The notes beneath the pieces were generated by a model that saw only the letters and a list, made by a program, of their open reading frames with translations, did no database searches and had not been told where the DNA came from. From Ferruginibacter sp. (lineage in GTDB: Bacteria; Bacteroidota; Bacteroidia; Chitinophagales; Chitinophagaceae), in contig JACMLJ010000065.1 of NCBI GenBank assembly GCA_014379625.1, forward strand, positions 62,001-126,000: a stretch of DNA of 64,000 bases, in the 5' to 3' direction. Both the position numbers and the translations under genes were made by a program. Position 1 is the stretch's first letter. Each line of letters starts with the position of its first letter. This document shows, in pieces, positions 10,085-19,552 of the stretch.

Positions 10085-11017
10085 ATGATCAGTAGAAGAA
10101 ATATCCGGGTTAAAGTGATGCAAAGCCTCTATACTTTAGACAGTTTCAACAATGATCTAAAACCCGGGCAGGCGGTTAATTTATTAAAAAAGCAAATAGA
10201 CCAATCGCGGCAGCTTTTTGTTTATCTCGTTTACTTTATCAGTGAAGTGGCCCGTTATGCAGAAAAAGATGCGCTAAAAAAAGCTTCCAAACACCTGCCT
10301 ACTCAAAATGACCTTCATATCAATACAAAAATTGCGGGCAATGAAATATTATGGAAAATATTGGAAGAGCCCGGGTATAAGGAAGCAATTGCCGAAACCA
10401 AACCGCAGCATTTTTCTGAAGAGGAATTATTGAGAAAAACTTACCTGGCATTGATAGCGTCAGAAGAATACAAGGATTATATAGCGGTCCAGGCAAGAGA
10501 TAAAAAAAACGAAAAAGATATACTGGAATTCATATTTACCGACCTCATGCTGCCCAACGAAAATTTTATCAGCCATGTGGAAGAACATTTTATTAACTGG
10601 GAAGATGACGCGGAGATGATGAATGTGTTAATCCAGAATTTTTTGCAAAAACCTACCAGTTATGATTTTAATGAAATTGTGAGCAGGGAAAAATGGGATT
10701 TTGCCAAAAGTCTTTTAGAAACCACCATTGAGAAAAAGGAACTAAGTATGGAGCTGCTGAAGCCCAAACTCAAAAACTGGGATGCGGAACGTATTGCAGC
10801 GCTTGACCTCATCATCATACAAATGGGCATCTGTGAGTTTTTGTTTTTTGAAACCATCCCGACTAAGGTAACCATCAATGAATATATTGACCTTGCCAAG
10901 GAATATAGCACGCCGCAAAGCGGGCAGTTTATCAATGGCATCCTGGATAATATTCACAAAGAACTGACCGCAGAAGGGAAAATTCAAAAGACAAGTTTTA
11001 AGAACAGCACTTTCTAA
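10085..11017 (+). CDS. nusB: transcription antitermination factor NusB (long Bacteroidota form)
   Basis: 310 residues, starting at MISRRNIRVKVMQSLYTLD; the open frame begins 13 codons earlier (10046). The first 20 residues match the NusB N-terminal helix (R..R..VMQ.LY). The true NusB helical bundle continues in the C-terminal third (RIAALDLIIIQMGICEFLFF, KVTINEYIDLAKEYSTPQSG, FINGILDNI). About 150 helical residues are inserted in between, which is usual in Bacteroidota and makes the protein about twice the E. coli length. NusB with NusE (S10) binds boxA RNA to prevent premature rRNA termination. Confidence 0.93.
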   Translation: MISRRNIRVKVMQSLYTLDSFNNDLKPGQAVNLLKKQIDQSRQLFVYLVYFISEVARYAEKDALKKASKHLPTQNDLHINTKIAGNEILWKILEEPGYKEAIAETKPQHFSEEELLRKTYLALIASEEYKDYIAVQARDKKNEKDILEFIFTDLMLPNENFISHVEEHFINWEDDAEMMNVLIQNFLQKPTSYDFNEIVSREKWDFAKSLLETTIEKKELSMELLKPKLKNWDAERIAALDLIIIQMGICEFLFFETIPTKVTINEYIDLAKEYSTPQSGQFINGILDNIHKELTAEGKIQKTSFKNSTF

Positions 11018-11046
11018 AATTGATAATTGATTAATTGATAATTGCC
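11018..11046. repeat. AATTGATAATTGATT-type short tandem repeat
   Basis: Three to four imperfect units of ATTGATAATTGATTA directly after the nusB stop. Non-coding. Confidence 0.6.
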
Positions 11047-11182
11047 ATGTTTTCCAGTTTTAAAAAACTGACGATTTGTTAAAGGCTTTTTTGTGCCGGG
11101 TCTTTTAGGGTTAGGGCGACAACAAAATGAAGTTTCAACAATAAGAAGAGGTCTCTTAACCAAAAGCTAAATAACAATTTGA

Positions 11183-11190
11183 TAATTTTG
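11183..11190 (+). promoter_or_regulatory. putative -7 box (TAATTTTG) of the DUF1573 gene
   Basis: Perfect TAnnTTTG element 18 bp before the GTG start, implying a very short 5' leader. No convincing -33 TTG is seen at standard spacing. Confidence 0.45.
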
Positions 11191-11207
11191 ACATTAAAAT
11201 ACATTCA

Positions 11208-11642
11208 GTGAAAAAACACCTTTTCTTTTTATTGGCAGTTGTCGCATTCATTTCATGTAATATTCGAAGAAATGACAAAGTAGTAGATGATGCGGTAAAA
11301 CAATCGGCAGATGCAATGCAGCACACCACTATGGTTCAGGTGATTGATAGTGTATATAATTTTGGCAAGGTAAGGGAGGGAGAAAAAGTAACTTTTAATT
11401 TCCGGTTTAAAAATATCGGGGGAAACCCATTGGTGATTACCAGTACATCTGCCAGTTGCGGATGCACTGTTCCGGAAAAACCTGAAAAGCCAGTCCTGCC
11501 GGGTGAAACGGGCTTTATAAAAGTAGTATTTAACAGCCAGGGAAGAACAGGCCACAATGAGAAAAATATTACGGTACTGGCAAATACTAATCCTGAGTTT
11601 CCACTACTGGTCTTAACCGGCGATGTTACGGGAGCAAAATAG
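11208..11642 (+). CDS. DUF1573 domain lipoprotein
   Basis: A 144-residue protein starting with GTG. A short signal segment ends in the lipobox FISC (Cys17), so it is probably lipid-anchored. The rest is a single DUF1573 Ig-like domain with the family motif YNFGKVREGEKVTFNFRF and the TSASCGCTVPEKP core. Such domains resemble ASPM-SPD-2-Hydin folds. Function unknown. In many Bacteroidota a DUF1573 gene sits next to yajC and coaE, as here: yajC starts 33 bp downstream. Confidence 0.88.
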   Translation: MKKHLFFLLAVVAFISCNIRRNDKVVDDAVKQSADAMQHTTMVQVIDSVYNFGKVREGEKVTFNFRFKNIGGNPLVITSTSASCGCTVPEKPEKPVLPGETGFIKVVFNSQGRTGHNEKNITVLANTNPEFPLLVLTGDVTGAK

Positions 11643-11675
11643 AAAAGTTTTTTTTTAATAATTAACAAATAACAC

Positions 11676-12020
11676 ATGCAATTACACGGAATTTTTTTAA
11701 ACATGGGCCAGGGTGCCCAGGGGGGAAGCAGCAGCTTTTCTTTAATTTTTATGGGCGCAATGATTTTAGTATTCTGGCTATTTATGATTCGTCCGCAGGC
11801 TAAAAAAGCAAAACAACAAAAAACATTTATCAGCGATCTTAAAAAAGGTGATAAAGTGGTTACTATTGCGGGAATTCATGGTACGATTAATAAAGTAAAC
11901 GAAGATGGCACATTGAGCCTGGAAGTTAGTCCGGGCAGTTACTTAAAGATCGAAAAAAGTACGGTAAGCATGGAAATGTCGGCTAGTCTTAATAAACCGG
12001 TAGCGGAAATAAAAGCCTGA
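11676..12020 (+). CDS. yajC: preprotein translocase subunit YajC
   Basis: 114 residues, one membrane helix (about 20-40, SFSLIFMGAMILVFWLFMIR) followed at once by the family motif RPQAKKAKQQ and the DLKKGDKVVTIAGIHGTI domain. YajC associates with SecDF-YidC at the inner membrane. It lies 33 bp after the DUF1573 gene and is followed by a strong terminator at 12177-12208, so the two genes form an operon. Confidence 0.95.
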   Translation: MQLHGIFLNMGQGAQGGSSSFSLIFMGAMILVFWLFMIRPQAKKAKQQKTFISDLKKGDKVVTIAGIHGTINKVNEDGTLSLEVSPGSYLKIEKSTVSMEMSASLNKPVAEIKA

Positions 12021-12176
12021 TAAAATCCCTGGCATCTGCCGGAATATATGCCTGGATGATTTTTCGGAGAGAAATGTTTTGGCCGCAGTTACAGGTAATC
12101 AGGATGGGCTTTAGAAAGTTGAATGAGTTGCAGTGATACGCCACTATTATCATTTCAATGCTTAATTAATATTTTT

Positions 12177-12208
12177 GACCGGTCATTTCCAGTGACCGGT
12201 TTTTTTTT
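12177..12208 (+). terminator. intrinsic terminator after yajC
   Basis: Perfect 8-bp stem ACCGGTCA (12178-12185) / TGACCGGT (12193-12200), loop TTTCCAG, then eight T. Confidence 0.9.
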
Positions 12209-12229
12209 GACAAAATATACATTTGATCC

Positions 12230-12820
12230 ATGATTATAAAAGTTGGCATCACCGGGGGGATGGGTAGTGGAAAAACTACCGTAGCAAAAATTTTTGAAGT
12301 GCTGGGGATACCCGTTTATTATGCAGATGATGCCGCGAAACGCCTGATGAATGAAGATGAGGATTTAAAAGAACAATTGCAACAACTGTTTGGGGAAGAG
12401 GCCTACCTGGATGGAATTTTAAACCGAAAATATATTTCCGGTCTTGTTTTTAACAATGATGAAAAACTTACCCTCCTCAATTCCATCGTTCATCCTGCTA
12501 CCCTTCGTGATGCCTCACAATGGATGCTACGTCAAAATACGGCTTATGCCATAAAAGAAGCAGCCCTGATTTTTGAAAGTGGAGCACAGCAACAATTGGA
12601 TTATGTGATTGGCGTGTATGCGCCTGTGCCGGTACGGATACAAAGGGTAATGAAAAGAGACGGCGTTACCGCGGAAGAAGTGAAAGCGAGAATGGAAAAA
12701 CAAATGGATGAAGCCACCAAAATGCGGTTATGCGATTATGTTATTACCAACGACGAACAGGATCTGGTGATACCACAGGTGATAAAAATACATGAGACTT
12801 TCATAGCTATGAAGCGGTAA
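12230..12820 (+). CDS. coaE: dephospho-CoA kinase
   Basis: 196 residues with the P-loop GGMGSGKT at residues 9-16, the acceptor-site segment YYADDAAKRLM, NSIVHPATL and the LID region RVMKRDGVTAEEVKARMEKQ. It phosphorylates dephospho-CoA, the last step of coenzyme A synthesis, in the cytoplasm. It begins 22 bp after the yajC terminator, so it must have its own promoter or depend on read-through. Confidence 0.96.
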   Translation: MIIKVGITGGMGSGKTTVAKIFEVLGIPVYYADDAAKRLMNEDEDLKEQLQQLFGEEAYLDGILNRKYISGLVFNNDEKLTLLNSIVHPATLRDASQWMLRQNTAYAIKEAALIFESGAQQQLDYVIGVYAPVPVRIQRVMKRDGVTAEEVKARMEKQMDEATKMRLCDYVITNDEQDLVIPQVIKIHETFIAMKR

Positions 12821-12873
12821 AAATCAGGGATAGCTATTCCAGAAGATGAGATGAGATCTCTAAAAAAGACAAC

Positions 12874-14520
12874 TTAGTGTCTCTCATACACCATCTCTCC
12901 ATTCACAAAAGTTTTTAAAACTTTTGTTTGCAGTATTTTCCCTGCATCCATATTTAACAGGTCCCCATCTAAAATTATGAAGTCCGCAAATTTTCCCATT
13001 TCGAGGCTACCCTTTTCTTTTTCTTCAAAATTGGCCTTTGCAGCCCAGATGGTCATGCCGCTCAGGGTTTGCTGCCTGGTTAGTGCATTCTCCATCTGAT
13101 ATCCCCCATCCGGCCAGCCTTTGTCATCCCTGCGGATACAGGCGGCGTAAAATGTTTTAAAAGGGCTGATATCTTCCACCGGGAAATCAGTACCCAGGGG
13201 GAGCCAGCCGTTTTGATTTAACAACTGCTTATATGCGTATGCCCCTTTTACTCTTTCAATTCCTAACCGTTCACCCGCCCAATACATATCCGATGTAGCA
13301 TGTGTGGGTTGCACCGATGGAATAATACTGTTGGCACCAAATAAATCAAAATCATTTACATTAACTACCTGTGCGTGTTCAATACGCCATCGCAGTTCAT
13401 TTTTACCCTTCAGGTATTTTGCATAGGTATTTAACATCACGCGGTTACCAGAATCACCGATGGCATGCGTACACATTTGGAAACCATTTTTGTAAATCTT
13501 AGCCGCTATCTCATCAAAGTGTTCCTTATTGCTTACCAAAAATCCATAGCTCTCCGGCTTGTCTGCATAGGGCGCCAGTAAGCAGGCTCCTCTTGAACCA
13601 AGAGCACCATCAACGTATAATTTAAAAGAACGAACATTCAAGCGGCCTGTTTTAATCATCCCTCTTTTAAATATTGCATCATAGTTATTTTTACTATCAC
13701 TCAACATTACGTATAAACGCATTTTAAGCTCACCTGAATTTTGTAATGCTTCAACCAGTTTTACATCATCATATTGTAAACCGCAATCATCAATCGTAGT
13801 TAATCCTGCGGCAAAACAATTGGCCTGGGCTTTCAGTAAGGCTTCTTTTTTTTGCTGCATGGCCGGTGCAGGTATCCTTGAACTAACCCATCCGATAGCA
13901 TTGTCAATTAATATACCTGTTAGCTTTCCATCCTTAGTCTCCAATTCGCCACCGGTTAATTTTACGCCCGGCTGTAATCCAGCGAGCGCCTTTTCATTGG
14001 CGATCGCTGCATGGCCGTCTATCCTGGTAAGAAAAACAGGACGGCCCGGAAAAAGCTGGTCTAATTTTTCCCTGTTTGGAAATTCCTTTAGTTCCCAATC
14101 ATTCTGATCCCAACCCCTTCCTGTTAACCATCCTTCTTTATGCGTTTTGGCATATTCTTTCAGTCGCCCCAGAATTTCCTCCCAGCTTTTGGTACCGGTA
14201 AGATCAACCGTTTGCAATCCAAGTCCATACCCCAGGAAATGCGCATGAGCATCTATAAAGCCAGGGTAGATAAATTTGCCCATTGCATCCAACAGCAATT
14301 TGGAAGAGAATTCTTTTTTTAACCGGGTTGTTGTACCGACAGCGATGATTTTTCCATCCTTTACCGCCATGGCTTCTTTTACCGAAAACTGTTTATCAAC
14401 GGTGTAGATTCGCGCATTGTACACCAGCAGGTCGGCGACAACTTTTTGAGATTTGGAGATGGTACTAATTATTAAAAAAAACAACGCTAATAATTTATAC
14501 ATAAATCTGGTTTTATTCAA
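12874..14520 (-). CDS. YtcJ-like metal-dependent amidohydrolase, exported
   Basis: 548 residues with an N-terminal signal sequence (MYKLLALFFLIISTISKSQ; the second ATG at residue 7 may be the real start). The amidohydrolase-3 domain is complete: YNARIYTVDK N-terminal sandwich, PGFIDAHAHFLGYG metal site, GWLTGRGWDQNDW, HAIGDSGNRV, RIEHAQVV and LGTDFPVE. The YtcJ group is annotated as exoenzyme-regulating or N-substituted formamide deformylase-like. The true substrate is unknown, and the signal peptide points to periplasm or outside. Confidence 0.9.
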   Translation of the reverse strand: MNKTRFMYKLLALFFLIISTISKSQKVVADLLVYNARIYTVDKQFSVKEAMAVKDGKIIAVGTTTRLKKEFSSKLLLDAMGKFIYPGFIDAHAHFLGYGLGLQTVDLTGTKSWEEILGRLKEYAKTHKEGWLTGRGWDQNDWELKEFPNREKLDQLFPGRPVFLTRIDGHAAIANEKALAGLQPGVKLTGGELETKDGKLTGILIDNAIGWVSSRIPAPAMQQKKEALLKAQANCFAAGLTTIDDCGLQYDDVKLVEALQNSGELKMRLYVMLSDSKNNYDAIFKRGMIKTGRLNVRSFKLYVDGALGSRGACLLAPYADKPESYGFLVSNKEHFDEIAAKIYKNGFQMCTHAIGDSGNRVMLNTYAKYLKGKNELRWRIEHAQVVNVNDFDLFGANSIIPSVQPTHATSDMYWAGERLGIERVKGAYAYKQLLNQNGWLPLGTDFPVEDISPFKTFYAACIRRDDKGWPDGGYQMENALTRQQTLSGMTIWAAKANFEEKEKGSLEMGKFADFIILDGDLLNMDAGKILQTKVLKTFVNGEMVYERH

Positions 14521-14632
14521 TTTGTTTATTTAGCATTTTCCGGCTGGGTGTGGTATATCTTTTCACCTATAGCACACAGGGCCTCACCCTGTTCTATTAT
14601 ATTTCGCCCTTGCAGGGCTACTCAATTTTTAT

Positions 14633-14670
14633 CACTTCTTAATTCTTAATTCTTGTTTCTTAATTCCTAA
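14633..14670. repeat. CTTAATTCTTAATTCTTG short tandem repeat
   Basis: Four imperfect TTCTTAA units running into the 3' end of the amidase gene, where they encode its last few codons. Confidence 0.5.
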
Positions 14671-16309
14671 ACTTCTCGGGGTGCTGCTTATTAAAATCCG
14701 TTGCATCCTGGTAAGCTTTGGCAACTGCGAGAATGGTCGCTTCATCATAGAGGTTGCCGACCAGGGTAATGCTATTGGGCAAACCCCTATCTGTAAAACC
14801 AATAGGAAATACCACTACCGGGTGCCCGGTAAGATTGGTGATCCTTAACTGGCTGCCTGCAAAACTTGGAACAATAAGTACATCATAATTTTTCATAAAC
14901 GCATGCATTGCTTCAATCAATGCGGAGCGGTGGCGGTTGGCATTGATGTATTCAACTGCAGGTATCGTGCGTGAAACCCTGAACCCGTTGGGCCAAAAGT
15001 TTTTATCCTGGCGCCTGATCAGGTCATCCCGATTGCTCCTCGTTAATTCATCAAAAGCGGCGGCAGATTCAGCGCTGAGGATAGGGCCTATTAAATTTAC
15101 AGGATAAATCAGTGAATCAGGAAAATCAACCGCCACGACATCTGCCCCCAAATTCTTATAAGTTTCTATTACCTTCCATTGCAAACCGTTTGTAGGTACA
15201 TCTTTAAAATAGTTGGCTGCATAACCGATCCTTAATTTTTTAAAATTTGCTTTACCGGTATAATTGAAGGAACGGTTAACCGCACTTGCATCTTTACCAT
15301 CCGTTCCTTTTAAATAATAGAATACCACTGCTGCGTCTTCTGCACTCCTGCAGATGGGGCCCGCTTTGTCGAGGCTCCAGCATAATACCATTGTCCCACT
15401 CCTGCTAACAGAACCAAAGGTAGGCCGCAAGCCGGTGGCGCCGCATGCATTCGATGGTGATACAATGGAACCCAGCGTTTCGGTACCAATCGCAAAGGGC
15501 AATAAACCTGCAACGGTAGCGGAAGCAGAACCTGCGGAAGACCCGCTTGAACCGCGGCTAATATCCCAGGGGTTGCGGGTTTTACCACCAAACCAAAGAT
15601 CGTTATACGCCAGTTCACCCAGTGTAAGTTTGGCACACAATACGGCGCCCGCCTGTTTTAGTTGTGTATACGCAAATGCATCGGCATCAATTACCTGGTC
15701 TTTATAGGGTACAGCACCCCAGGTTGTTTTGTACCCTTTAACCGCAAACAGGTCCTTCAATCCATAGGGAATACCGTGTAACGGTCCCCGGTAGTAACCC
15801 TTCTTTAATTCCTCATCAGCTTTTGTTGCCTGTTGCAGGGCAAGTTCTTCTGTAAGACTAATAACACATTCAAGGGTATCGCCCCATTTTTTTAAGCGGT
15901 CTATAAAAAAGCGGGTTAGTTCGAGGGAACTGATCCTTTTGTTTTTTATTAATGAAGCTAACTGAACAACAGAAAAAAATGCGAGTTCATTTTTATTTTT
16001 TGGCAGGACTACATTTGCCGGGATAGCCCAGTTGATCAATTGTTGTTTTGTTGGTATCACAAATCCAACCGGCGCAGGGCTAAACGCAAAAGGATAGCTC
16101 AGGCTATTGGAAATCGGAAGGCGGTGGACCTTTTGATAAAGAGCCGCATTGTCTTTTAAACCATCCAGCATCGAATCTTTTTCGGAACTTGTAAAACTAA
16201 GATCAAATAGGCGGGAGGCTGCTGTTACCGTATTGGTATCAATGGCAGACTGGGCTAAAATGGTGCACGGCAAAAGGGTTAGAAAGAGGACAATTAGTTG
16301 ATATAACAT
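14660..16309 (-). CDS. secreted amidase (amidase-signature family)
   Basis: 549 residues. A clear signal peptide (MLYQLIVLFLTLLPCTILAQ) is followed by a 100-residue leader and an amidase-signature domain. The Ser-cisSer-Lys triad is visible: Lys in HGIPYGLKDLF, the Gly/Ser-rich loop SRGSSGSSAGSASATVAG, and the nucleophile region GTETLGSIVSPSNACG. It hydrolyses amide bonds. It resembles GatA, but the export signal and absence of gatB/gatC argue against an aminoacyl-tRNA role. It lies in a minus-strand run with other single metabolic genes. Confidence 0.9.
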   Translation of the reverse strand: MLYQLIVLFLTLLPCTILAQSAIDTNTVTAASRLFDLSFTSSEKDSMLDGLKDNAALYQKVHRLPISNSLSYPFAFSPAPVGFVIPTKQQLINWAIPANVVLPKNKNELAFFSVVQLASLIKNKRISSLELTRFFIDRLKKWGDTLECVISLTEELALQQATKADEELKKGYYRGPLHGIPYGLKDLFAVKGYKTTWGAVPYKDQVIDADAFAYTQLKQAGAVLCAKLTLGELAYNDLWFGGKTRNPWDISRGSSGSSAGSASATVAGLLPFAIGTETLGSIVSPSNACGATGLRPTFGSVSRSGTMVLCWSLDKAGPICRSAEDAAVVFYYLKGTDGKDASAVNRSFNYTGKANFKKLRIGYAANYFKDVPTNGLQWKVIETYKNLGADVVAVDFPDSLIYPVNLIGPILSAESAAAFDELTRSNRDDLIRRQDKNFWPNGFRVSRTIPAVEYINANRHRSALIEAMHAFMKNYDVLIVPSFAGSQLRITNLTGHPVVVFPIGFTDRGLPNSITLVGNLYDEATILAVAKAYQDATDFNKQHPEKFRN

Positions 16310-16477
16310 GTTAGCTTTTTATTGCAAGTTAAACTAATGAAAAAACAAATGAACAGGCTACCCTGTATAAATCCCCAAGTCCAATTGCGATAATTACTAA
16401 ATGATAAAATAGTTTTTCATACCTCATAAAGCCTGTTAACTAAAAAATTTAAACAGTTGAAAATACGGCCTGGCAGG

Positions 16478-17392
16478 CTACAGGCCATGTTGCTTCATCA
16501 CTTTGCTAAAATCAGCCAGCGCAATTTCCGGCTCCGCAATTTCGGGATGCCACAATTTCTCCCATTCGAAACTGTAATAGCCTTTGTATCCTCCTTTTGA
16601 TAGGGCATCGATCGCCTCAAAAATGGGAACTTCCCCCTGTCCTAACATTGTATATTGAATTTTGTTATTCACAATTTTTGCATCCTTGATATGTGTGTGG
16701 CGAATGTATTTTTTTAATTTTTGATAAGCTTGCAAGGGTGGCTCTTTGGTTACGGTCCACATGTTTGAGATGTCCCAGATCAGGCCCACATTCGCATGAC
16801 TGGCAGACTGCATTATTTTTTCAAGATCATCGATCTTAACGAGGTCGCCATGCGATTCCATCAACACGGTTACACGGCTCCCTTTTGCATGATCACCCAG
16901 TTCCAGCAAGCCTTTTATTATCCAATCCATAGTTACACCCTTATCCTGGTCTTTTGGAAAGTTATTGGGAAATACGCGGATATACGGGCAATTTATTTCC
17001 TGCGCCAGGTCAATAAAGCGCCTTCCCTCCTCTAAATTTTTTTGCCTTTCCGCGCCTGCCGCAAAATGCAAGTTGGCAGAAGAACCAAGATCAACAAAAT
17101 GCAAGCCCTTATCCTTCATTATTTTTAGCGTAGCCGACCTGTTTTGGGCATTGCTGAATTCATTGCATTTTGTAAGGTCGAGCTGGCGCTGTATTCCACG
17201 TACCTCTATCCCGCTATAACCATGTTGCACTGCAAAATCTGTAATTTTTTGAAAGGTCCAGTCGGGGCAACCCAGGGTAGAAAAAGATAAAAGCTTTTGC
17301 TGTTTTTTTATATCAAACGAAGAACCGGCAAATGCCGTTGCCAGCAACACCGATGATGTTTGCAAAAACTGCCTGCGGGAAGAATGTTTCAT
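16478..17392 (-). CDS. sugar phosphate isomerase/epimerase-like TIM-barrel protein, Tat-exported
   Basis: 304 residues. The N-terminus (HSSRRQFLQTSSVLLATAFA) looks like a twin-arginine signal. The rest is an AP-endonuclease-2 / xylose-isomerase-like TIM barrel: GCPDWTFQKITDFAVQHGYS, GIEVRG, CPYIRVFPNNFP, VTVLMESHGD, NVGLIWDISNMW, RHTHIKDAKI and YYSFEWEKLW supply the usual metal ligands (E, D, H, E). It probably acts on a sugar in the periplasm, as an isomerase, epimerase or dehydratase partner. Exact reaction unknown. Confidence 0.85.
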   Translation of the reverse strand: MKHSSRRQFLQTSSVLLATAFAGSSFDIKKQQKLLSFSTLGCPDWTFQKITDFAVQHGYSGIEVRGIQRQLDLTKCNEFSNAQNRSATLKIMKDKGLHFVDLGSSANLHFAAGAERQKNLEEGRRFIDLAQEINCPYIRVFPNNFPKDQDKGVTMDWIIKGLLELGDHAKGSRVTVLMESHGDLVKIDDLEKIMQSASHANVGLIWDISNMWTVTKEPPLQAYQKLKKYIRHTHIKDAKIVNNKIQYTMLGQGEVPIFEAIDALSKGGYKGYYSFEWEKLWHPEIAEPEIALADFSKVMKQHGL

Positions 17393-17599
17393 GATGAATT
17401 ATTTTTTGTATGAGGTGTAAGTAAAATTACCAGTAAAGGTGCGGATTAATTTGTCAATGTTCAATGGTGAATTAATGGTATCTAATTAAGCTATTTTTTG
17501 CCTGTCTGTCACCCCCCGACCCTTCTCCATCCTTTGACAGACTAAGGACTTCGGGGAGTTTGACCCTGCTAATACGGATAGTAAAGGGCTTACACACAC

Positions 17600-17634
17600 A
17601 CTATTTCACATTGACCATTCACCATTCACCTGTT
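17600..17634. repeat. CATTGACCATTCACC short tandem repeat
   Basis: Three to four units of the TTCACATTGACCATTCACC type just past the hutU stop; same family as 3439-3490. Confidence 0.6.
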
Positions 17635-19320
17635 CTACCTCAACCGCTCCTTAATATCCAGCCGAAACTTCCTGGCATAATCCTTTGCCACATCATATCC
17701 CGCATCGGCATGACGGATCACTCCGATACCCGGGTCGTTGCGTAACACACGGCTAAGCCTATGCGCCGCTGCCGGTGTACCATCGGCAACAATCACCATA
17801 CCCGCGTGTATGCTATACCCCATGCCTACACCACCACCCTGGTGCAGGCTTACCCAACTTGCACCACCTGCTGTGTTTAGCAGTGCGTTCAATATTGGCC
17901 AGTCAGCTACGGCATCGCTGCCATCGGGCATCGCTTCGGTTTCACGATTGGGACTGGCTACAGAGCCGGTATCCAAATGATCCCTCCCAATAACGATAGG
18001 TGCTTTTACCTTTCCGGTGCGTACCAGTTCATTGAATGCGAGGCCGGCTTTTTCGCGGTCGCCCTGCCCTATCCAGCAAATGCGGGCGGGCAATCCCTGG
18101 AAGGCAATTTTTTCGCGGGCCAGGTCAAGCCAGCGTATCAATGATTTATTATCCGGAAAAAGATTTCGCATCAACTCATCAGTTACCCGGATATCCTCCG
18201 GATCTCCGCTGAGGGCCACCCAGCGAAACGGCCCCTTACCTTCGCAAAACAGCGGCCGTATGTAAGCAGGCACAAAGCCGGGAAAATCAAAAGCCTTCCG
18301 GGCTTCAATTTCCGGGGCGCCGTTCTTTATTGCCTGTTCATAGGCCCTTGCCCTGATATTGTTTCCATAGTCGAATGTAATGGCACCCATTTTTTGCAAC
18401 TGCAGCATGAGGTCAACATGCAGTTTCATGCTTTGGTAACTCAGTTCAGTGTATTGTGCGGGATCATGAATGCGCAGGTAACCGGCCTCCCCATTGCTGA
18501 GTGTATGCGGTATATAACCGATCAGCGGATCGTGTGCAGAAGTCTGGTCGGTAAGTGTATCCGGAACAATTTTTCTTTCTATCATTCTTTGTAAGAGAAG
18601 AACTGCATTACAAAGCACTCCAATACTTTTGGCAATACCGGTCGCCCTATACCTTAATGCCGCATCAATCGCCCCGTCAATATCATGGTGTTTCTCATCG
18701 AGGTATTTTGTTTCTATACGTTTGTCGATACGCCATTCTTCCACTTCGGCGATTAGGGCCACACCACCGTTCATGGTGATGGCCAGTGGCTGCGCGCCAC
18801 CCATACCACCAAGCCCCGCGGATACATTGAGGGTGCCCTTGAGTGTGCCGCCAAAATCTTTATTAGCCGCCGCGGCATAGGTTTCATAAGTGCCCTGCAC
18901 AATCCCCTGCGAGCCGATATAGATCCAACTGCCTGCCGTCATTTGGCCATACATCATCAGTCCCTTTTTTTCAAGCTCATCAAAATGCTCCCAGTTAGCC
19001 CATTTTGGAACTAATTGTGAGTTGCTGATCAAAATACGGGGCGCATCATTATGTGTTTTAAGCATGGCTACCGGCTTGCCGCTTTGTATCAGCAGGGTTT
19101 CATCATCTTCCAGGTCTTTCAATGCTTTAATGATAAGATCGAGGCTTTCAAAATTTCGGGCGGCTTTACCGCGGCCACCATAAACGATCAGTTCATCCGG
19201 GCGTTCGGCTACTTCGGGATTGAGGTTGTTTAATAACATTCTCAATGCTGCTTCGGGTATCCAGCTTTTGCAGGTGAGTTGAGTGCCGGTGGGGGTGGCG
19301 TATTTTATAGCGTCATACAT
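17635..19320 (-). CDS. hutU: urocanate hydratase
   Basis: 561 residues, normal length. Typical motifs: [13 protein letters not shown] near the N-terminus, the NAD-binding stretch [14 protein letters not shown], and the active-site cysteine region [12 protein letters not shown], with [15 protein letters not shown] near the C-terminus. It converts urocanate to imidazolone propionate using tightly bound NAD+. It lies 232 bp downstream of hutH on the same strand; hutI and a fourth hut gene are not in the window. Confidence 0.97.
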   Translation of the reverse strand: MYDAIKYATPTGTQLTCKSWIPEAALRMLLNNLNPEVAERPDELIVYGGRGKAARNFESLDLIIKALKDLEDDETLLIQSGKPVAMLKTHNDAPRILISNSQLVPKWANWEHFDELEKKGLMMYGQMTAGSWIYIGSQGIVQGTYETYAAAANKDFGGTLKGTLNVSAGLGGMGGAQPLAITMNGGVALIAEVEEWRIDKRIETKYLDEKHHDIDGAIDAALRYRATGIAKSIGVLCNAVLLLQRMIERKIVPDTLTDQTSAHDPLIGYIPHTLSNGEAGYLRIHDPAQYTELSYQSMKLHVDLMLQLQKMGAITFDYGNNIRARAYEQAIKNGAPEIEARKAFDFPGFVPAYIRPLFCEGKGPFRWVALSGDPEDIRVTDELMRNLFPDNKSLIRWLDLAREKIAFQGLPARICWIGQGDREKAGLAFNELVRTGKVKAPIVIGRDHLDTGSVASPNRETEAMPDGSDAVADWPILNALLNTAGGASWVSLHQGGGVGMGYSIHAGMVIVADGTPAAAHRLSRVLRNDPGIGVIRHADAGYDVAKDYARKFRLDIKERLR

Positions 19321-19342
19321 GTACTATGATTTGTAAGATTGT

Positions 19343-19380
19343 AGGATAATAGGATAATGGGATAATAGGATTATCGGATT
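19343..19380. repeat. GGATAATAGGATAATGGGATAATAGG short tandem repeat
   Basis: Four units of GGATAATA(T/G) between hutH and hutU. Confidence 0.65.
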
Positions 19381-19552
19381 TAGATCCCTTATCGCCTGAT
19401 GATCAATTTAGTTTTACACGGAGGGCGGAGTGCTGCTTTGCGCACAAAAGTACAAGAGTGAACTCCTTGTGGGCGCAGGCATACAGGGTGCACCGAAGCT
19501 TAACAAGGGATCCGCAGCCCGGATAATAAAAATAAATAGTGCGATCCATGCA

